32,713 nucleotides of DNA, from contig CAYOLL010000062.1 of the NCBI GenBank assembly GCA_964404765.1, positions 1 to 32,713 of the forward strand, read 5' to 3'. Positions 15,630-23,841 of the stretch are shown one piece after another. The translations under genes were made by a program, and so were the position numbers. How positions within the stretch are numbered: the stretch's first letter is position 1; the number at the start of each line of letters is the position of its first letter. The notes under the pieces were generated by a model. That model worked only from the letters and a program-made list of their open reading frames with translations, was not told where the DNA came from and ran no database searches. The DNA comes from CAYOLL01 sp964404765 [NCBI: uncultured Gemmatimonadota bacterium]. Its GTDB lineage: Bacteria > 4572-55.

Positions 15630-15727
15630 GCAAATAACCCCGCGCAAAACTTCTGCTTTGGGTTGAACAATTCTGGACTTTGAACCTTCTTTGCATACAA
15701 TTCGCGCTTGACAGCCGGGAGGGAATT

Positions 15728-15781
15728 ATGGTAACTATTTATACCGAAATTATTCGTATTACGCACGGCCATTTGCCCTAG
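15728..15781 (+). CDS. Possible 17-residue leader peptide upstream of the STAS gene
   Basis: ATG at 15728 preceded by GGGAGG at five bases; the peptide is MVTIYTEIIRITHGHLP, then TAG at 15779-15781. It ends 12 bp before the STAS start and its stop overlaps the Shine-Dalgarno of that gene. The strong ribosome site and coupling make it a candidate translated leader, but there is no sequence family to support it. Confidence 0.35.
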   Translation: MVTIYTEIIRITHGHLP

Positions 15782-15793
15782 AGGATGAACAGC

Positions 15794-16129
15794 ATGAGTT
15801 TAAATATGTTTATACGTGACGAAGTGATGGTGGTCGAACTATCGGGACGACTGGACAGCGCCACCGCGCCGGTTTTGCAGGACAAGATTTTGCAGATGAT
15901 TACGCCCAAAATGCGGCTTGTTTTTGACCTGAAAGATTGTCCGTACATTTCCAGTCCGGGCATTAACCTTTTACTGCAAACCGGCAAAAAACTTAGCCTT
16001 CTGGAAGGCAAGGCCGTTTTGGCCAATCTATCCCATAACGTCAAAGAAGTAATGGAAATGACGGGTTTCCTGAACATTTACAAATCGTTTCCATCTACTG
16101 AAGCCGCAATTAAGGCCGTACGCGCTTAA
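15794..16129 (+). CDS. STAS-domain anti-sigma factor antagonist (RsbV/SpoIIAA-like)
   Basis: 111 residues, one STAS domain. Visible landmarks are VVELSGRLDSATAPVLQDKI, MRLVFDLKDCPYISSPGINLLL (the SSPG serine is the expected phosphorylation site) and the last helix FPSTEAAIKAVR. In partner switching, the unphosphorylated protein binds the RsbW-like kinase and frees its target. The start at 15794 is chosen because GAGGAT lies seven bases upstream; the ATG at 15785 is too close to that signal. The cognate kinase gene follows 25 bp later. Confidence 0.88.
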   Translation: MSLNMFIRDEVMVVELSGRLDSATAPVLQDKILQMITPKMRLVFDLKDCPYISSPGINLLLQTGKKLSLLEGKAVLANLSHNVKEVMEMTGFLNIYKSFPSTEAAIKAVRA

Positions 16130-16154
16130 ACGGGCGGTTCACTGCGAGAAAAAA

Positions 16155-16565
16155 ATGTTGTCAACTCGGTTACTCGCCATTCCTGAGAATCTATATCCCC
16201 TGATAGCGTTTGCCCAGGAAAGCGCATTGGAATTGGGCTACCCGCAAGCCGATTATAAAACGGAATTGGTCTGCGAAGAAGCTATCACCAATGTGATCAA
16301 ATACGCTTACGCCACAGATCGGCCAGGCGATGTGGAAGTGCGTTGCTATCGTGACGGCCGCTACCTGCAGATAGAAATTGTTGACTGGGGAATACCTTTT
16401 AATCCGCTGAATATGGCAAAACCGGACCTTAGTGTGCCCTTGGAAGAACGCCCGATTGGCGGCCTGGGTATTTACCTAATTCGCGAAAATACAGACCGGC
16501 TGGCCTATCGTTACGAGCAGGAAAGCAACATTTTAACGGTATCGTTTGTAATCCCAACAACATGA
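16155..16565 (+). CDS. RsbW/SpoIIAB-like serine kinase (HATPase_c_2)
   Basis: 136 residues, the usual size of an anti-sigma serine kinase. GHKL ATP-binding motifs: N-box EEAITNVIKYAYA, G1 DWGIPFNP and G2 PIGGLGIYLI. It should phosphorylate the STAS protein encoded just upstream and, in its other state, bind a sigma factor or response regulator. No sigma-factor or PP2C phosphatase gene lies in the window, so input and output must be elsewhere or run through the following sensor kinase. Confidence 0.88.
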   Translation: MLSTRLLAIPENLYPLIAFAQESALELGYPQADYKTELVCEEAITNVIKYAYATDRPGDVEVRCYRDGRYLQIEIVDWGIPFNPLNMAKPDLSVPLEERPIGGLGIYLIRENTDRLAYRYEQESNILTVSFVIPTT

Positions 16566-16596
16566 TACTCCTAACCAAATGACAAATTTGCCATGT

Positions 16597-16668
16597 TGTC
16601 ATGCTGTAAGCATCCTGTTCAAATCCAGCAGCGACGCCAATTGAAAACAAGATTCTTTCAGAATGACA
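16597..16668. repeat. Diverged GTCATTC-type inverted repeat
   Basis: The arms 16597-16619 and 16646-16668 are inverted copies matching at 19 of 23 positions (right arm in reverse reads TGTCATTCTGAAAGAATC). This is the same family as the centre of the MITE at 21761-21888. It fills most of the gap between the RsbW-like gene and the sensor kinase. Confidence 0.6.
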
Positions 16669-16727
16669 GCGGTTGTAAATCGGAAATTTGTCGCTTGGAA
16701 AGGAGTAGTCACTCAACCCATCTGACA

Positions 16728-19700
16728 ATGAAGCACATCTCTTTTATTATATCATTCGGTCTGATTTATGCGGGGGCGCTTGCCTATGCCGATCTGGATC
16801 CGCAGCGGGTGCGCTTTAAGCAGCTGTCAGTGGAGCAGGGGCTGTCGCAAAGCGTCGTCAACGCTATCTGTCAGGATTCGTCAGGCTATATCTGGATCGG
16901 TACAGAAGATGGTCTTAATCGCTATGACGGTTATGAATTTACAGTCTATCGGCATGATAACCGCGACTCCACATCCATTTCCGGCAATCATATCTCCGCC
17001 CTGGTTGTCGATCCGCATGGCGTGTTGTGGATCGGCACCGCCGGCACCGGCCTTAACCGCTATGACCCCTTAAAAAATCGGTTTATCCACTACATTCATC
17101 GTGACGCAGATTCAACCGGCATTGGCACCCGCATTATTTCGGCGCTGTACGCCGATTCCCACGATAATCTCTGGATTGTCGGTAACGGGTTGCATCAGCT
17201 GAATACCCACACAGGCCGCTTCACCGCGTTCCGCTCCAAATCTCAGGCAAAAGGCGCCATTACATCCAGCTATATCGGCGACATTCACGAAGATCAAACA
17301 GGCGCCGTCTGGGTCGCCACCAACTTTGGTCTAAACAAATTTGACCCTGTCACCGGCACATTTCAAAAATACTACAGTGTCGCCTCCGCTCAAGGCGAAC
17401 TTACCAGCAATGAAATCAATTGCATTCATGTCGATCAGGCCGGACGGGCTTGGTTTGGCACATCGGCCGGCCTGTGTCGTTATGAGCCGGAATCGGATAG
17501 TTTTTCGACATTTGACTGGGAAAATCAGGCGTATGATGAAAACTATGTCATAGATGTTGTTGAAGATGACTCCGGCCTGTTTTGGATGCTAACCAACAAG
17601 GGCCTGGCCCAATTCGATCCGCGGATGGAAGAATACACCTTATTTGATCCGGAAGCTGACGACCAAAGCGCACGGAAACTATTCAAATCCCGCGCCGGTT
17701 TTGTGTGGATCATTGGATTAGATGATAAAGGCCTTAGTCTGGTCAATCCCGACCGACAGGAAGTGCAGGTTTTCCATAACAATCCCGGCTCAGTCTATAG
17801 TCTTAGCGCTAATACGGTCAACACTATTTTCGAGGACAGAACCCATGTTCTATGGATTGGCACCCGCGGCGGCGGTGTTTGCACCTTTAGTCTATACCGC
17901 GAAAAATTTACGACCATCCGCCAGGAAGCCAATAACCCAAACAGCCTGAATCATAACATGGTTGCCGGCATCTGTCAGGATCGGCAGCGTCGCTTGTGGG
18001 TAGCAACGGCCGGCGGCGGTCTTAACTGCCTGAACGCTGACCGCCAAATCATTAATGTCTATCAAAATAATCCCGACGATCCGGCCAGCCTGCCAATTAA
18101 TTTATTGAGCGGCGTAGCCGAAGATTCCAGTGGGTTCATCTGGGTTGGGACGACTGGCGCCGGGGTGTGCCGCCTTAATCCAACAACGGATAAAATCACT
18201 TGCTTTGAAGGTCAACCGGGCAAACCGGGCGCGTTGAGCAGCAATCTTATTACCGCAATTTACACGGATCGCCGGGGAGTCGTTTGGATTGGGACAAACG
18301 ACGGCCTTAATCGCTACTTGCCGGAAACAAATACGTTTATCAATTATCGTTATGCGCCGAATGAGAAAAACAGCCTGGGTTTCGGCGCAATCAATGCTAT
18401 TTACGAAGACGCTGTCGGAAACTTCTGGATCTGCACGTCTGCCTACTTAACCCGCATGACGCCCGTTGCGCAATCCGCGACGGACTTCGTTTTCAAGCGT
18501 TTTCAGCCCAATTTACAGGATTCGACCCAATCGAATCCCAGCATCGTGCTTTGCGCGGCAGAAGACGCTACGGGCGCTTTATGGGTGGGCACTACCGGTG
18601 GTCTGTGCCGTTTTGATGCCGCAACCGAAACATTTTCAACTTTGCATCTGGCCGATGGACTGCCCAATGAAACAATTTACGGCATTTTGTCGGATAACGA
18701 CGGCTACCTCTGGCTGAGTACAAATCAGGGATTAAGCAAGTTTGATCCGCTAAGCCGGCTCTTTCACAACTTCGATATTCACGATGGATTACAAAGCAAT
18801 GAGTTTAATGTCTTTTCGTATCATCGCAGCCGCACCGGAGAGTTCTTTTTTGGCGGGATCAACGGTCTTAACGCTTTTTTCCCGGACCAAATCATGATTA
18901 ATCCGCAACCGCCGTTGATCCAATTCACCCGTTTTAAAAAGTTTGACCAAAATCACCTGCTCGATCCCCAAACCCAGCCAATCACGCTAAGCTACAAGGA
19001 AAACTTTTTTTCATTTGAGTTTACAGCCCTGGATTTTACCAATCCGGCTAAAAATCTTTATGCCTACAAATTAGAAGGCTTTGATACCGATTGGATCGCG
19101 TGCGGAACCCGGCGCTATGCCAGCTATGCCAATCTAAACGGCGGAGAATATACATTCCGGGTCATTGCCTGTAACAACGACGGCATTTGGAATCGTGACG
19201 GCGCTGCCATTCGACTAAAGGTGATTCCGCCCTTTTGGACGCGCTGGTGGTTTATCTCCTGTATGGTTATTTTTGCATTGGCTTTAATCGGTATTGTCCA
19301 CCGAATTCGTGTCGAACACATCCAGGCCACCCGGCATATCCTGGAGGAACTGGTGACGGAGCGCACTCAGGAATTGCAGGCAAATACCGAAAAGCTGGCC
19401 GCCTCCTATCAAAGTGTTAAAACCCTGAGCAGCATCGGCCAGAAAATAACGGCAACGCTGAATCTGGAAAAGATACTGACCACGGTTTATCAGCACGTCA
19501 ACAGCCTAATGGACGCCACCATATTTGGCGTCAGTCTTTATCATACGGAGACGCAGGAAATTGAATATAAATTTTTTGTGGAAAACGGGGTGCGTGTGCC
19601 CATTATGTCCCGCGTGGCCGATCCGCAAACATCCTTTACAGCCTGGTGCTTGAAAAATCGCCAGGAAATTTTAATTAACGATGTGTCCACGGAATATCAG

Positions 19701-20774
19701 CGCTATCTAACCGTTTTGCCGCCGCCGATTTCCGGCCAGTTATGCCAATCCCTGATTTATATTCCGCTTGTGGTTGAAGATCGCGTTATTGGCGCTTGTA
19801 CCGTGCAGAGCTTTGCCCGCAACACCTACACCGTCTATCATTTGGATATTTTGCGGACTCTGGCCGGCTATACCGCTATTGCCTTAGACAACTATACAGC
19901 CTACAATCATTTAAAAGACCTCAATCGCAAGATTCTGGAAGCCCAACAAGAGCTGCAATCGCGCCAGGAACAGCTTATTAAAACAGAAAAAATGGCTTCG
20001 CTGGGCGAGCTGATGGCCGGCGTTGCCCACGAGATCAAAAATCCGCTAAATTATGTCAACAACTTCGCCGACCTTTCGACCGAACTGCTCGATGAACTTA
20101 AAGATGAATTGGAAATTGCCCTTAAAGAACCGTCGCAAGCCAACCCGGCGGACATCGGGGATCTGCTAAGCCAAATCAGCACCAATATGCAGGCTGTGGC
20201 CAGGCATGGCAAACGCGCCGCCAGCATCATTCAAGGTATGCTCAACTATTCCCGACAACAAACCGGCGAGAAAATGCCGACAGACATCAATACCTTACTG
20301 GATGAATACTTAAAACTTTGTTATCATGGCTTTCGTGCCAAAGACCACTCTTTTAATGCTACACTTAAATGCGATTACGACAGCGCTATTGGCCGAATCG
20401 AAATCGCGCCGCAGGACATCAGCCGTGTCTTTATTAACCTGATTAGTAACAGTTGCTATTCAACCTGCGAAAAGAAAAAACGAAGCGGGAGCAGCTATAA
20501 CCCGGAAATCTGTGTCTCGACCCGTGCTCTGAGTGATATGATTGAAATTCGAATTTACGATAACGGCCTGGGGATTTCACAAGAAGCGGCAGCCAAAATA
20601 TTTGAACCGTTTTTTACCACCAAGCCCATTGGCCAGGGAACGGGTTTGGGACTGCCGATTAGCCATGACATTATCGTCAACGGTCACGGCGGGACGATTC
20701 GGGTAGACAGCCGCGAGGACAATTATGCCGAATTTGTGATCCACATTCCGAAAACCAGCCACAGCGTTTCGTAA
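16728..20774 (+). CDS. Large sensor histidine kinase: propeller repeats, Y_Y_Y, GAF, HisKA, HATPase
   Basis: 1348 residues. It has a signal peptide (1-21, MKHISFIISFGLIYAGALAYA), then 14 two-component propeller repeats of the LWIGTxxGLNRYD type (about 23-724), enough for two seven-bladed propellers. A Y_Y_Y domain (about 754-836), one membrane helix (about 839-860), a coiled coil, a GAF domain (about 900-1059), HisKA with His near 1101 (GVAHEIKNPLNY) and a HATPase (about 1222-1345; NLISNSC, YDNGLGIS, GTGLGLPIS) follow. The sensor part is periplasmic and the kinase cytoplasmic. Unlike Bacteroides hybrid systems it has no receiver or AraC output. ATG 16728 is chosen because it starts the signal peptide; its AAAGGAG lies unusually far upstream. 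Confidence 0.92.
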   Translation: MKHISFIISFGLIYAGALAYADLDPQRVRFKQLSVEQGLSQSVVNAICQDSSGYIWIGTEDGLNRYDGYEFTVYRHDNRDSTSISGNHISALVVDPHGVLWIGTAGTGLNRYDPLKNRFIHYIHRDADSTGIGTRIISALYADSHDNLWIVGNGLHQLNTHTGRFTAFRSKSQAKGAITSSYIGDIHEDQTGAVWVATNFGLNKFDPVTGTFQKYYSVASAQGELTSNEINCIHVDQAGRAWFGTSAGLCRYEPESDSFSTFDWENQAYDENYVIDVVEDDSGLFWMLTNKGLAQFDPRMEEYTLFDPEADDQSARKLFKSRAGFVWIIGLDDKGLSLVNPDRQEVQVFHNNPGSVYSLSANTVNTIFEDRTHVLWIGTRGGGVCTFSLYREKFTTIRQEANNPNSLNHNMVAGICQDRQRRLWVATAGGGLNCLNADRQIINVYQNNPDDPASLPINLLSGVAEDSSGFIWVGTTGAGVCRLNPTTDKITCFEGQPGKPGALSSNLITAIYTDRRGVVWIGTNDGLNRYLPETNTFINYRYAPNEKNSLGFGAINAIYEDAVGNFWICTSAYLTRMTPVAQSATDFVFKRFQPNLQDSTQSNPSIVLCAAEDATGALWVGTTGGLCRFDAATETFSTLHLADGLPNETIYGILSDNDGYLWLSTNQGLSKFDPLSRLFHNFDIHDGLQSNEFNVFSYHRSRTGEFFFGGINGLNAFFPDQIMINPQPPLIQFTRFKKFDQNHLLDPQTQPITLSYKENFFSFEFTALDFTNPAKNLYAYKLEGFDTDWIACGTRRYASYANLNGGEYTFRVIACNNDGIWNRDGAAIRLKVIPPFWTRWWFISCMVIFALALIGIVHRIRVEHIQATRHILEELVTERTQELQANTEKLAASYQSVKTLSSIGQKITATLNLEKILTTVYQHVNSLMDATIFGVSLYHTETQEIEYKFFVENGVRVPIMSRVADPQTSFTAWCLKNRQEILINDVSTEYQRYLTVLPPPISGQLCQSLIYIPLVVEDRVIGACTVQSFARNTYTVYHLDILRTLAGYTAIALDNYTAYNHLKDLNRKILEAQQELQSRQEQLIKTEKMASLGELMAGVAHEIKNPLNYVNNFADLSTELLDELKDELEIALKEPSQANPADIGDLLSQISTNMQAVARHGKRAASIIQGMLNYSRQQTGEKMPTDINTLLDEYLKLCYHGFRAKDHSFNATLKCDYDSAIGRIEIAPQDISRVFINLISNSCYSTCEKKKRSGSSYNPEICVSTRALSDMIEIRIYDNGLGISQEAAAKIFEPFFTTKPIGQGTGLGLPISHDIIVNGHGGTIRVDSREDNYAEFVIHIPKTSHSVS

Positions 20775-20775
20775 C

Positions 20776-20937
20776 GGAATAGCAAACTTCAGTTTGCGCG
20801 TAAATTGCAAGACAGCATTACTTGCAAACTTGAAGTTTGCTACTCCAGTTTTGAATGGAATAGCAAACTTCAGTTTGCGCGTAAATTGCAAGACAGCATT
20901 ACTTGCAAACTTGAAGTTTGCTACTCCAGTTTTGAAT
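20776..20937. repeat. Two identical 81-bp tandem palindromic units
   Basis: Units 20776-20856 and 20857-20937 are identical. Each is a near-palindrome: GGAATAGCAAACTTCAGTTTGC at one end answers GCAAACTTGAAGTTTGCTACTCC at the other. The pair starts right after the sensor-kinase stop codon (20774) and ends just before the YidD start (20947). Being 27 codons long, the units stay open in one frame and make the YidD frame look longer than it is. Confidence 0.92.
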
Positions 20938-20946
20938 GGAATCGTA

Positions 20947-21375
20947 ATGACCGCACTACGACTTTACTATAAAATTATTGGCATATTTTTGTGGGGACTG
21001 TTTAGCGTGGCCGTCCCGGTCCCGGCGGATGAACTGAGCCAGGCTTACAACCTGATATATCAGCGTATTGCAGCGAAAGCCACGCCAGACACTATTCGAC
21101 TCCAAACTCCACCGCAGCCACTAAATCTATTAGCAAAAAGCATGATTCGCAGTTATCAGATTTTCCTGTCATCACAGGATAGACCGAGTTGTGTCTTCTC
21201 GCCAAGTTGTTCCCAATTTGGCGCAGCCTGCTTTAGCCATTACAATCCGCTCAAAGCCTTTTTGCTGACCGGCGACCGCTTGCAACGCTGCCATACCGGG
21301 GCACAGGCTTTTTATCCATACGATCCATTGACAGATCGCTTGTTTGACCCCGTCGAAAATTATAAAGGCGATTAG
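20947..21375 (+). CDS. yidD: YidD-like membrane protein insertion factor with an added N-terminal leader
   Basis: 142 residues. The YidD core is unmistakable: LAKSMIRSYQIFLSS, then CVFSPSCSQFGAACF and NPLKAFLLTGDRLQRC, with the conserved Cys residues. Canonical YidD is about 70-85 residues and begins near that core. This one carries some 60 extra N-terminal residues including a hydrophobic segment (IIGIFLWGLFSVAVPVPA) that looks like a signal peptide or anchor, so the domain may lie outside the inner membrane. It is not next to rpmH, rnpA or yidC as usual. Residues encoded by the 81-bp repeats upstream are excluded; the ribosome site is weak. Confidence 0.8.
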   Translation: MTALRLYYKIIGIFLWGLFSVAVPVPADELSQAYNLIYQRIAAKATPDTIRLQTPPQPLNLLAKSMIRSYQIFLSSQDRPSCVFSPSCSQFGAACFSHYNPLKAFLLTGDRLQRCHTGAQAFYPYDPLTDRLFDPVENYKGD

Positions 21376-21760
21376 CGTCATAATGCTAAGGATCGTGTAA
21401 TAAATAACTTCCGCATTTGTCACGGCGTCGGTAAGGTGCGATAGTTCCATTTTGGCAGGTAATCGTCAAAGATGATTTTCATATTTTTTTAAGCCGGCGG
21501 CTGTTTTTTTTCCAGTTTGATAGATTTTTTCAATGACGTTAACGATGGGTTTGGCAAAGCAGCAACGACAAGTTTTAAATTTTTGCAACCGTGTAGCATG
21601 GGCATAACTTCGGTCAGAAAGTTCTTGCTGAAAAAAGAAATGTCTGTTACTTTCACGTATTAGAGTTTTCGTAATAGGTGTTTTAAAAAATACTGCTGAA
21701 GCGAGGTTTATATTTATTTTTTAAGTGTATGATAGACTGAAAAATTTACGACTCGTGTAC
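21376..21760. other. Intergenic stretch without a recognisable gene
   Basis: It is AT-rich, with several T-runs (for example 21485-21515) that could end the YidD transcript. On the minus strand a 20-codon frame starts at MKIIFDDYLPKWNY near 21482, and an overlapping frame has a hydrophobic run (VIYYTILSIMTLIAFIIF). Neither has a clear ribosome site and I recognise neither. Treated as non-coding or decayed sequence. Confidence 0.4.
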
Positions 21761-21888
21761 TAGTCAACGACCTCTTGAACACTTCCACAATTGACCGGAT
21801 GTCATTCCGAAGGAATCTTTTAACGGCGTTTGTACAAACTTGCAAAAAGATTCCTTCGGAATGACAGTGCTCGACAGGTCGTTGACTA
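21761..21888. mobile_element. TA-flanked MITE with nested perfect hairpin
   Basis: 128 bp. The ends GTCAACGACCT (21763-21773) and AGGTCGTTGAC (21876-21886) are perfect inverted repeats and each is flanked by TA (21761-21762, 21887-21888), like the target duplication of Tc1/mariner or IS630 elements. Inside lies a second perfect 21-bp inverted repeat (21801-21821 and 21845-21865; GTCATTCCGAAGGAATC...). No coding capacity, so it would need a transposase in trans. Confidence 0.75.
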
Positions 21889-22005
21889 TTACACAATCTT
21901 ACCGAAATCCAGTGCTTTCAAGCCTTCCCTAACTTCGTGGTGAATAATTCAGGTAATGAGAATAAATGGTATTCCTTCGTTTTTTAGACTTGACCAGGAG
22001 CATGC

Positions 22006-23139
22006 ATGATGCATTTTAACCCAGTTCCCATTATATTGATCGTTGATGATTACCCGATCAATTTGAATATGCTTTTTAAACTACTTAGCCAAATGAATTA
22101 CAGCGTACGGGTGGCCACGAACGGGCCGCGCGCGCTCGAATTAGCCAAAAAAGAAACGCCTGATCTTATTCTGCTGGATATTATGATGCCGGAGATGGAT
22201 GGCTTTGAAGTCTGCCGTCAACTGAAGCAGGATAAAAACTGCCAGGATATTCCCATTATTTTTCTAACCGCTTTAAATGAAAATGAAAGCATTTTAAAGG
22301 GATTCGAAGTGGGCGGCGTAGATTACATTATAAAGCCCTTTCGTCATGAAGAGGCGCTGGCCCGGATCAACACCCACGTGACTCTGCGGCGGCAACAGCA
22401 GCTTTTAGTGCAGCAAAAAGAAGAACTGCTTACATTAAATGCCAGCAAAGACCGGTTCTATTCGATCATTTCGCATGATTTAAAAGGGCCGATGGGCGGC
22501 CTTATGACGTTGTCCGCAGGACTTTATCATGACTGGGATCAGGTTACCCCTGACGATCTACGCAACACATTGGCTACATTTGCCCAAACTTCTGAAAACA
22601 CCTACAATTTGTTGACAAACTTGCTGGAATGGATAAGCATGCAGCAAGGCAAAATCTTTTGCCGTCCGACGATCTTTAAACTCAAAGACGCTGTGGCATA
22701 TAGTGTTAGCATATATACAGAGCAGGCGCGTCAAAAAAATATTCAACTGCACGATAATATGAATGATGATTTGTATGTACATGCCGATTATGAAATGGTA
22801 AATACTATTTTGCGCAACCTGATTCAAAATAGTATCAAATTTACCCGCCCGGGCGGACAGATTGCGATTCGCGCTGAAAAAACGCAATTTGCTCAAGTTA
22901 CGATTACGGATACGGGCATCGGAATCAGCCCGGAAAATCTGGCCCGACTCTTCCTGATCACAGAAAAAGTGAAGACGCGCGGCACAAATGCCGAGCCCGG
23001 CACCGGGCTTGGGCTGATTTTAATCAAGGATTTAATTGAACGCAATGGTGGAAATATTTGGGTGGAAAGTGAAGTCGGCAAAGGTAGCTCTTTTACTTTT
23101 TCACTACCTTTGGCGGCGCCTGAAAATATCAAGGAATGA
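22006..23139 (+). CDS. Receiver-first hybrid histidine kinase (REC-HisKA-HATPase)
   Basis: 377 residues, soluble. The receiver (8-125) has the acidic pair Asp14/Asp15, phospho-acceptor Asp58 in LILLDIMMPEMDG, Thr88 and Lys110. A short coiled coil (about 127-147) leads into HisKA with His157 (FYSIISHDLKGPMGG) and a HATPase (about 260-370; N-box LIQNSIKFT, TDTGIGIS, GTGLGLILI). A receiver controlling a kinase suggests a middle position in a phosphorelay; it could take phosphate from the receiver-less propeller kinase at 16728, which is inference. AGGAG lies five bases before the ATG. Confidence 0.92.
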   Translation: MMHFNPVPIILIVDDYPINLNMLFKLLSQMNYSVRVATNGPRALELAKKETPDLILLDIMMPEMDGFEVCRQLKQDKNCQDIPIIFLTALNENESILKGFEVGGVDYIIKPFRHEEALARINTHVTLRRQQQLLVQQKEELLTLNASKDRFYSIISHDLKGPMGGLMTLSAGLYHDWDQVTPDDLRNTLATFAQTSENTYNLLTNLLEWISMQQGKIFCRPTIFKLKDAVAYSVSIYTEQARQKNIQLHDNMNDDLYVHADYEMVNTILRNLIQNSIKFTRPGGQIAIRAEKTQFAQVTITDTGIGISPENLARLFLITEKVKTRGTNAEPGTGLGLILIKDLIERNGGNIWVESEVGKGSSFTFSLPLAAPENIKE

Positions 23140-23145
23140 ATACCG

Positions 23146-23766
23146 ATGGTTAGCGTTATAAAAACTACGTTTTTTTTAATTATCTTCATTGCTATGGGAA
23201 ATCTGCAGCCGGCAAGCGCAGGGAAGATATCGGCAAAAGGTCTAAAGGTCGGGGTTAATGTAACTGATTTTTATGGAACCGATATTGAGGATGAGCAGGA
23301 ATCCTCACGAACCGGGTTTGCGGTTGGCGGATTTTTGACATATCAGATCAGCCCGTTGCTTGCGGCACAGCCGGAGCTTTTTATTTCCCTCAAAGGCGCT
23401 GACGAAATTAACAACTACATTACGCCGTTAGAGGCGTACCGTGTTTATTATTTAGAAGTCCCGCTGCTGATTAAAATGACCGTTCCGACAAATACGGCCG
23501 CCTCGCCCAATATGTTCATCGGCCCAAGTCTGGCCATGCGGATAAAAGCCGAAAAAGAGGTTGGCGATATTCTTGTCGCGCAACCGGATGTCCGTCCTCT
23601 TGACGTGGGCATAACGTTAGGCATGGGCCTTGATTACAATTTGGATTACCGAAAGCTCCTGTTTGAAATTCGGTATAATCTGGGACTTCAAAGCATTGAT
23701 GATTCTGAAAAAAAACGAGATTGGAAAAACCGCGTTATTGCTATTATGTTTGGTTATGGTTTCTGA
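23146..23766 (+). CDS. PorT-like outer-membrane beta-barrel protein
   Basis: 206 residues with a signal peptide (about 1-25, ending PASAG), then alternating strands typical of an eight-stranded barrel: KGLKVGVNVTDFYG, FAVGGFLTYQISPLLAAQPEL, YYLEVPLLIKM, MFIGPSLAMRI, DVGITLGMGLDYNL and a last strand ending in Phe (MFGYGF). This matches the OMP_b-brl_2/PorT family common in FCB bacteria. It starts six bases after the upstream kinase stop, so both are probably co-transcribed and the barrel may report on or be controlled by that signalling pathway. Confidence 0.85.
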   Translation: MVSVIKTTFFLIIFIAMGNLQPASAGKISAKGLKVGVNVTDFYGTDIEDEQESSRTGFAVGGFLTYQISPLLAAQPELFISLKGADEINNYITPLEAYRVYYLEVPLLIKMTVPTNTAASPNMFIGPSLAMRIKAEKEVGDILVAQPDVRPLDVGITLGMGLDYNLDYRKLLFEIRYNLGLQSIDDSEKKRDWKNRVIAIMFGYGF

Positions 23767-23775
23767 ACGGAGTCA

Positions 23776-23815
23776 GCAAAAAAAAGCGCCTGCCGCAAAT
23801 TAGCAGCAGGCGCTT
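23776..23815 (-). terminator. Rho-independent terminator of clpC
   Basis: Stem AAGCGCCTGC (23784-23793) / GCAGGCGCTT (23806-23815), 10 bp and GC-rich, 12-nt loop. On the minus strand it is followed by eight T residues (plus-strand A-run 23778-23785). It lies 26 bp after the clpC stop and also separates the convergent PorT-like gene. Confidence 0.85.
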
Positions 23816-23841
23816 ATCGAACTTTGAAGTATTAGACCGGA

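Noticed and set aside
15708-15737. TTGACA as a promoter for the STAS operon
   Set aside because: No acceptable -10 at 16-18 bp, and the leader ATG at 15728 would fall at or before the transcription start.
16605-16642. GTTCAAATCC followed by CGACGCCA, resembling the T-arm and 3' end of a tRNA
   Set aside because: The T-stem arms do not pair, no D- or anticodon arm is found upstream, and the stretch belongs to an inverted repeat of the GTCATTC family.
20794-20946. In-frame N-terminal extension of YidD through the 81-bp repeats
   Set aside because: The extension consists of the two identical repeat units; the ATG at 20947 begins the natural protein.
21172-21450. 92-residue minus-strand frame with a hydrophobic stretch
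   Set aside because: Most of it is antisense to the YidD gene and there is no ribosome site; the non-overlapping part is too short to support.
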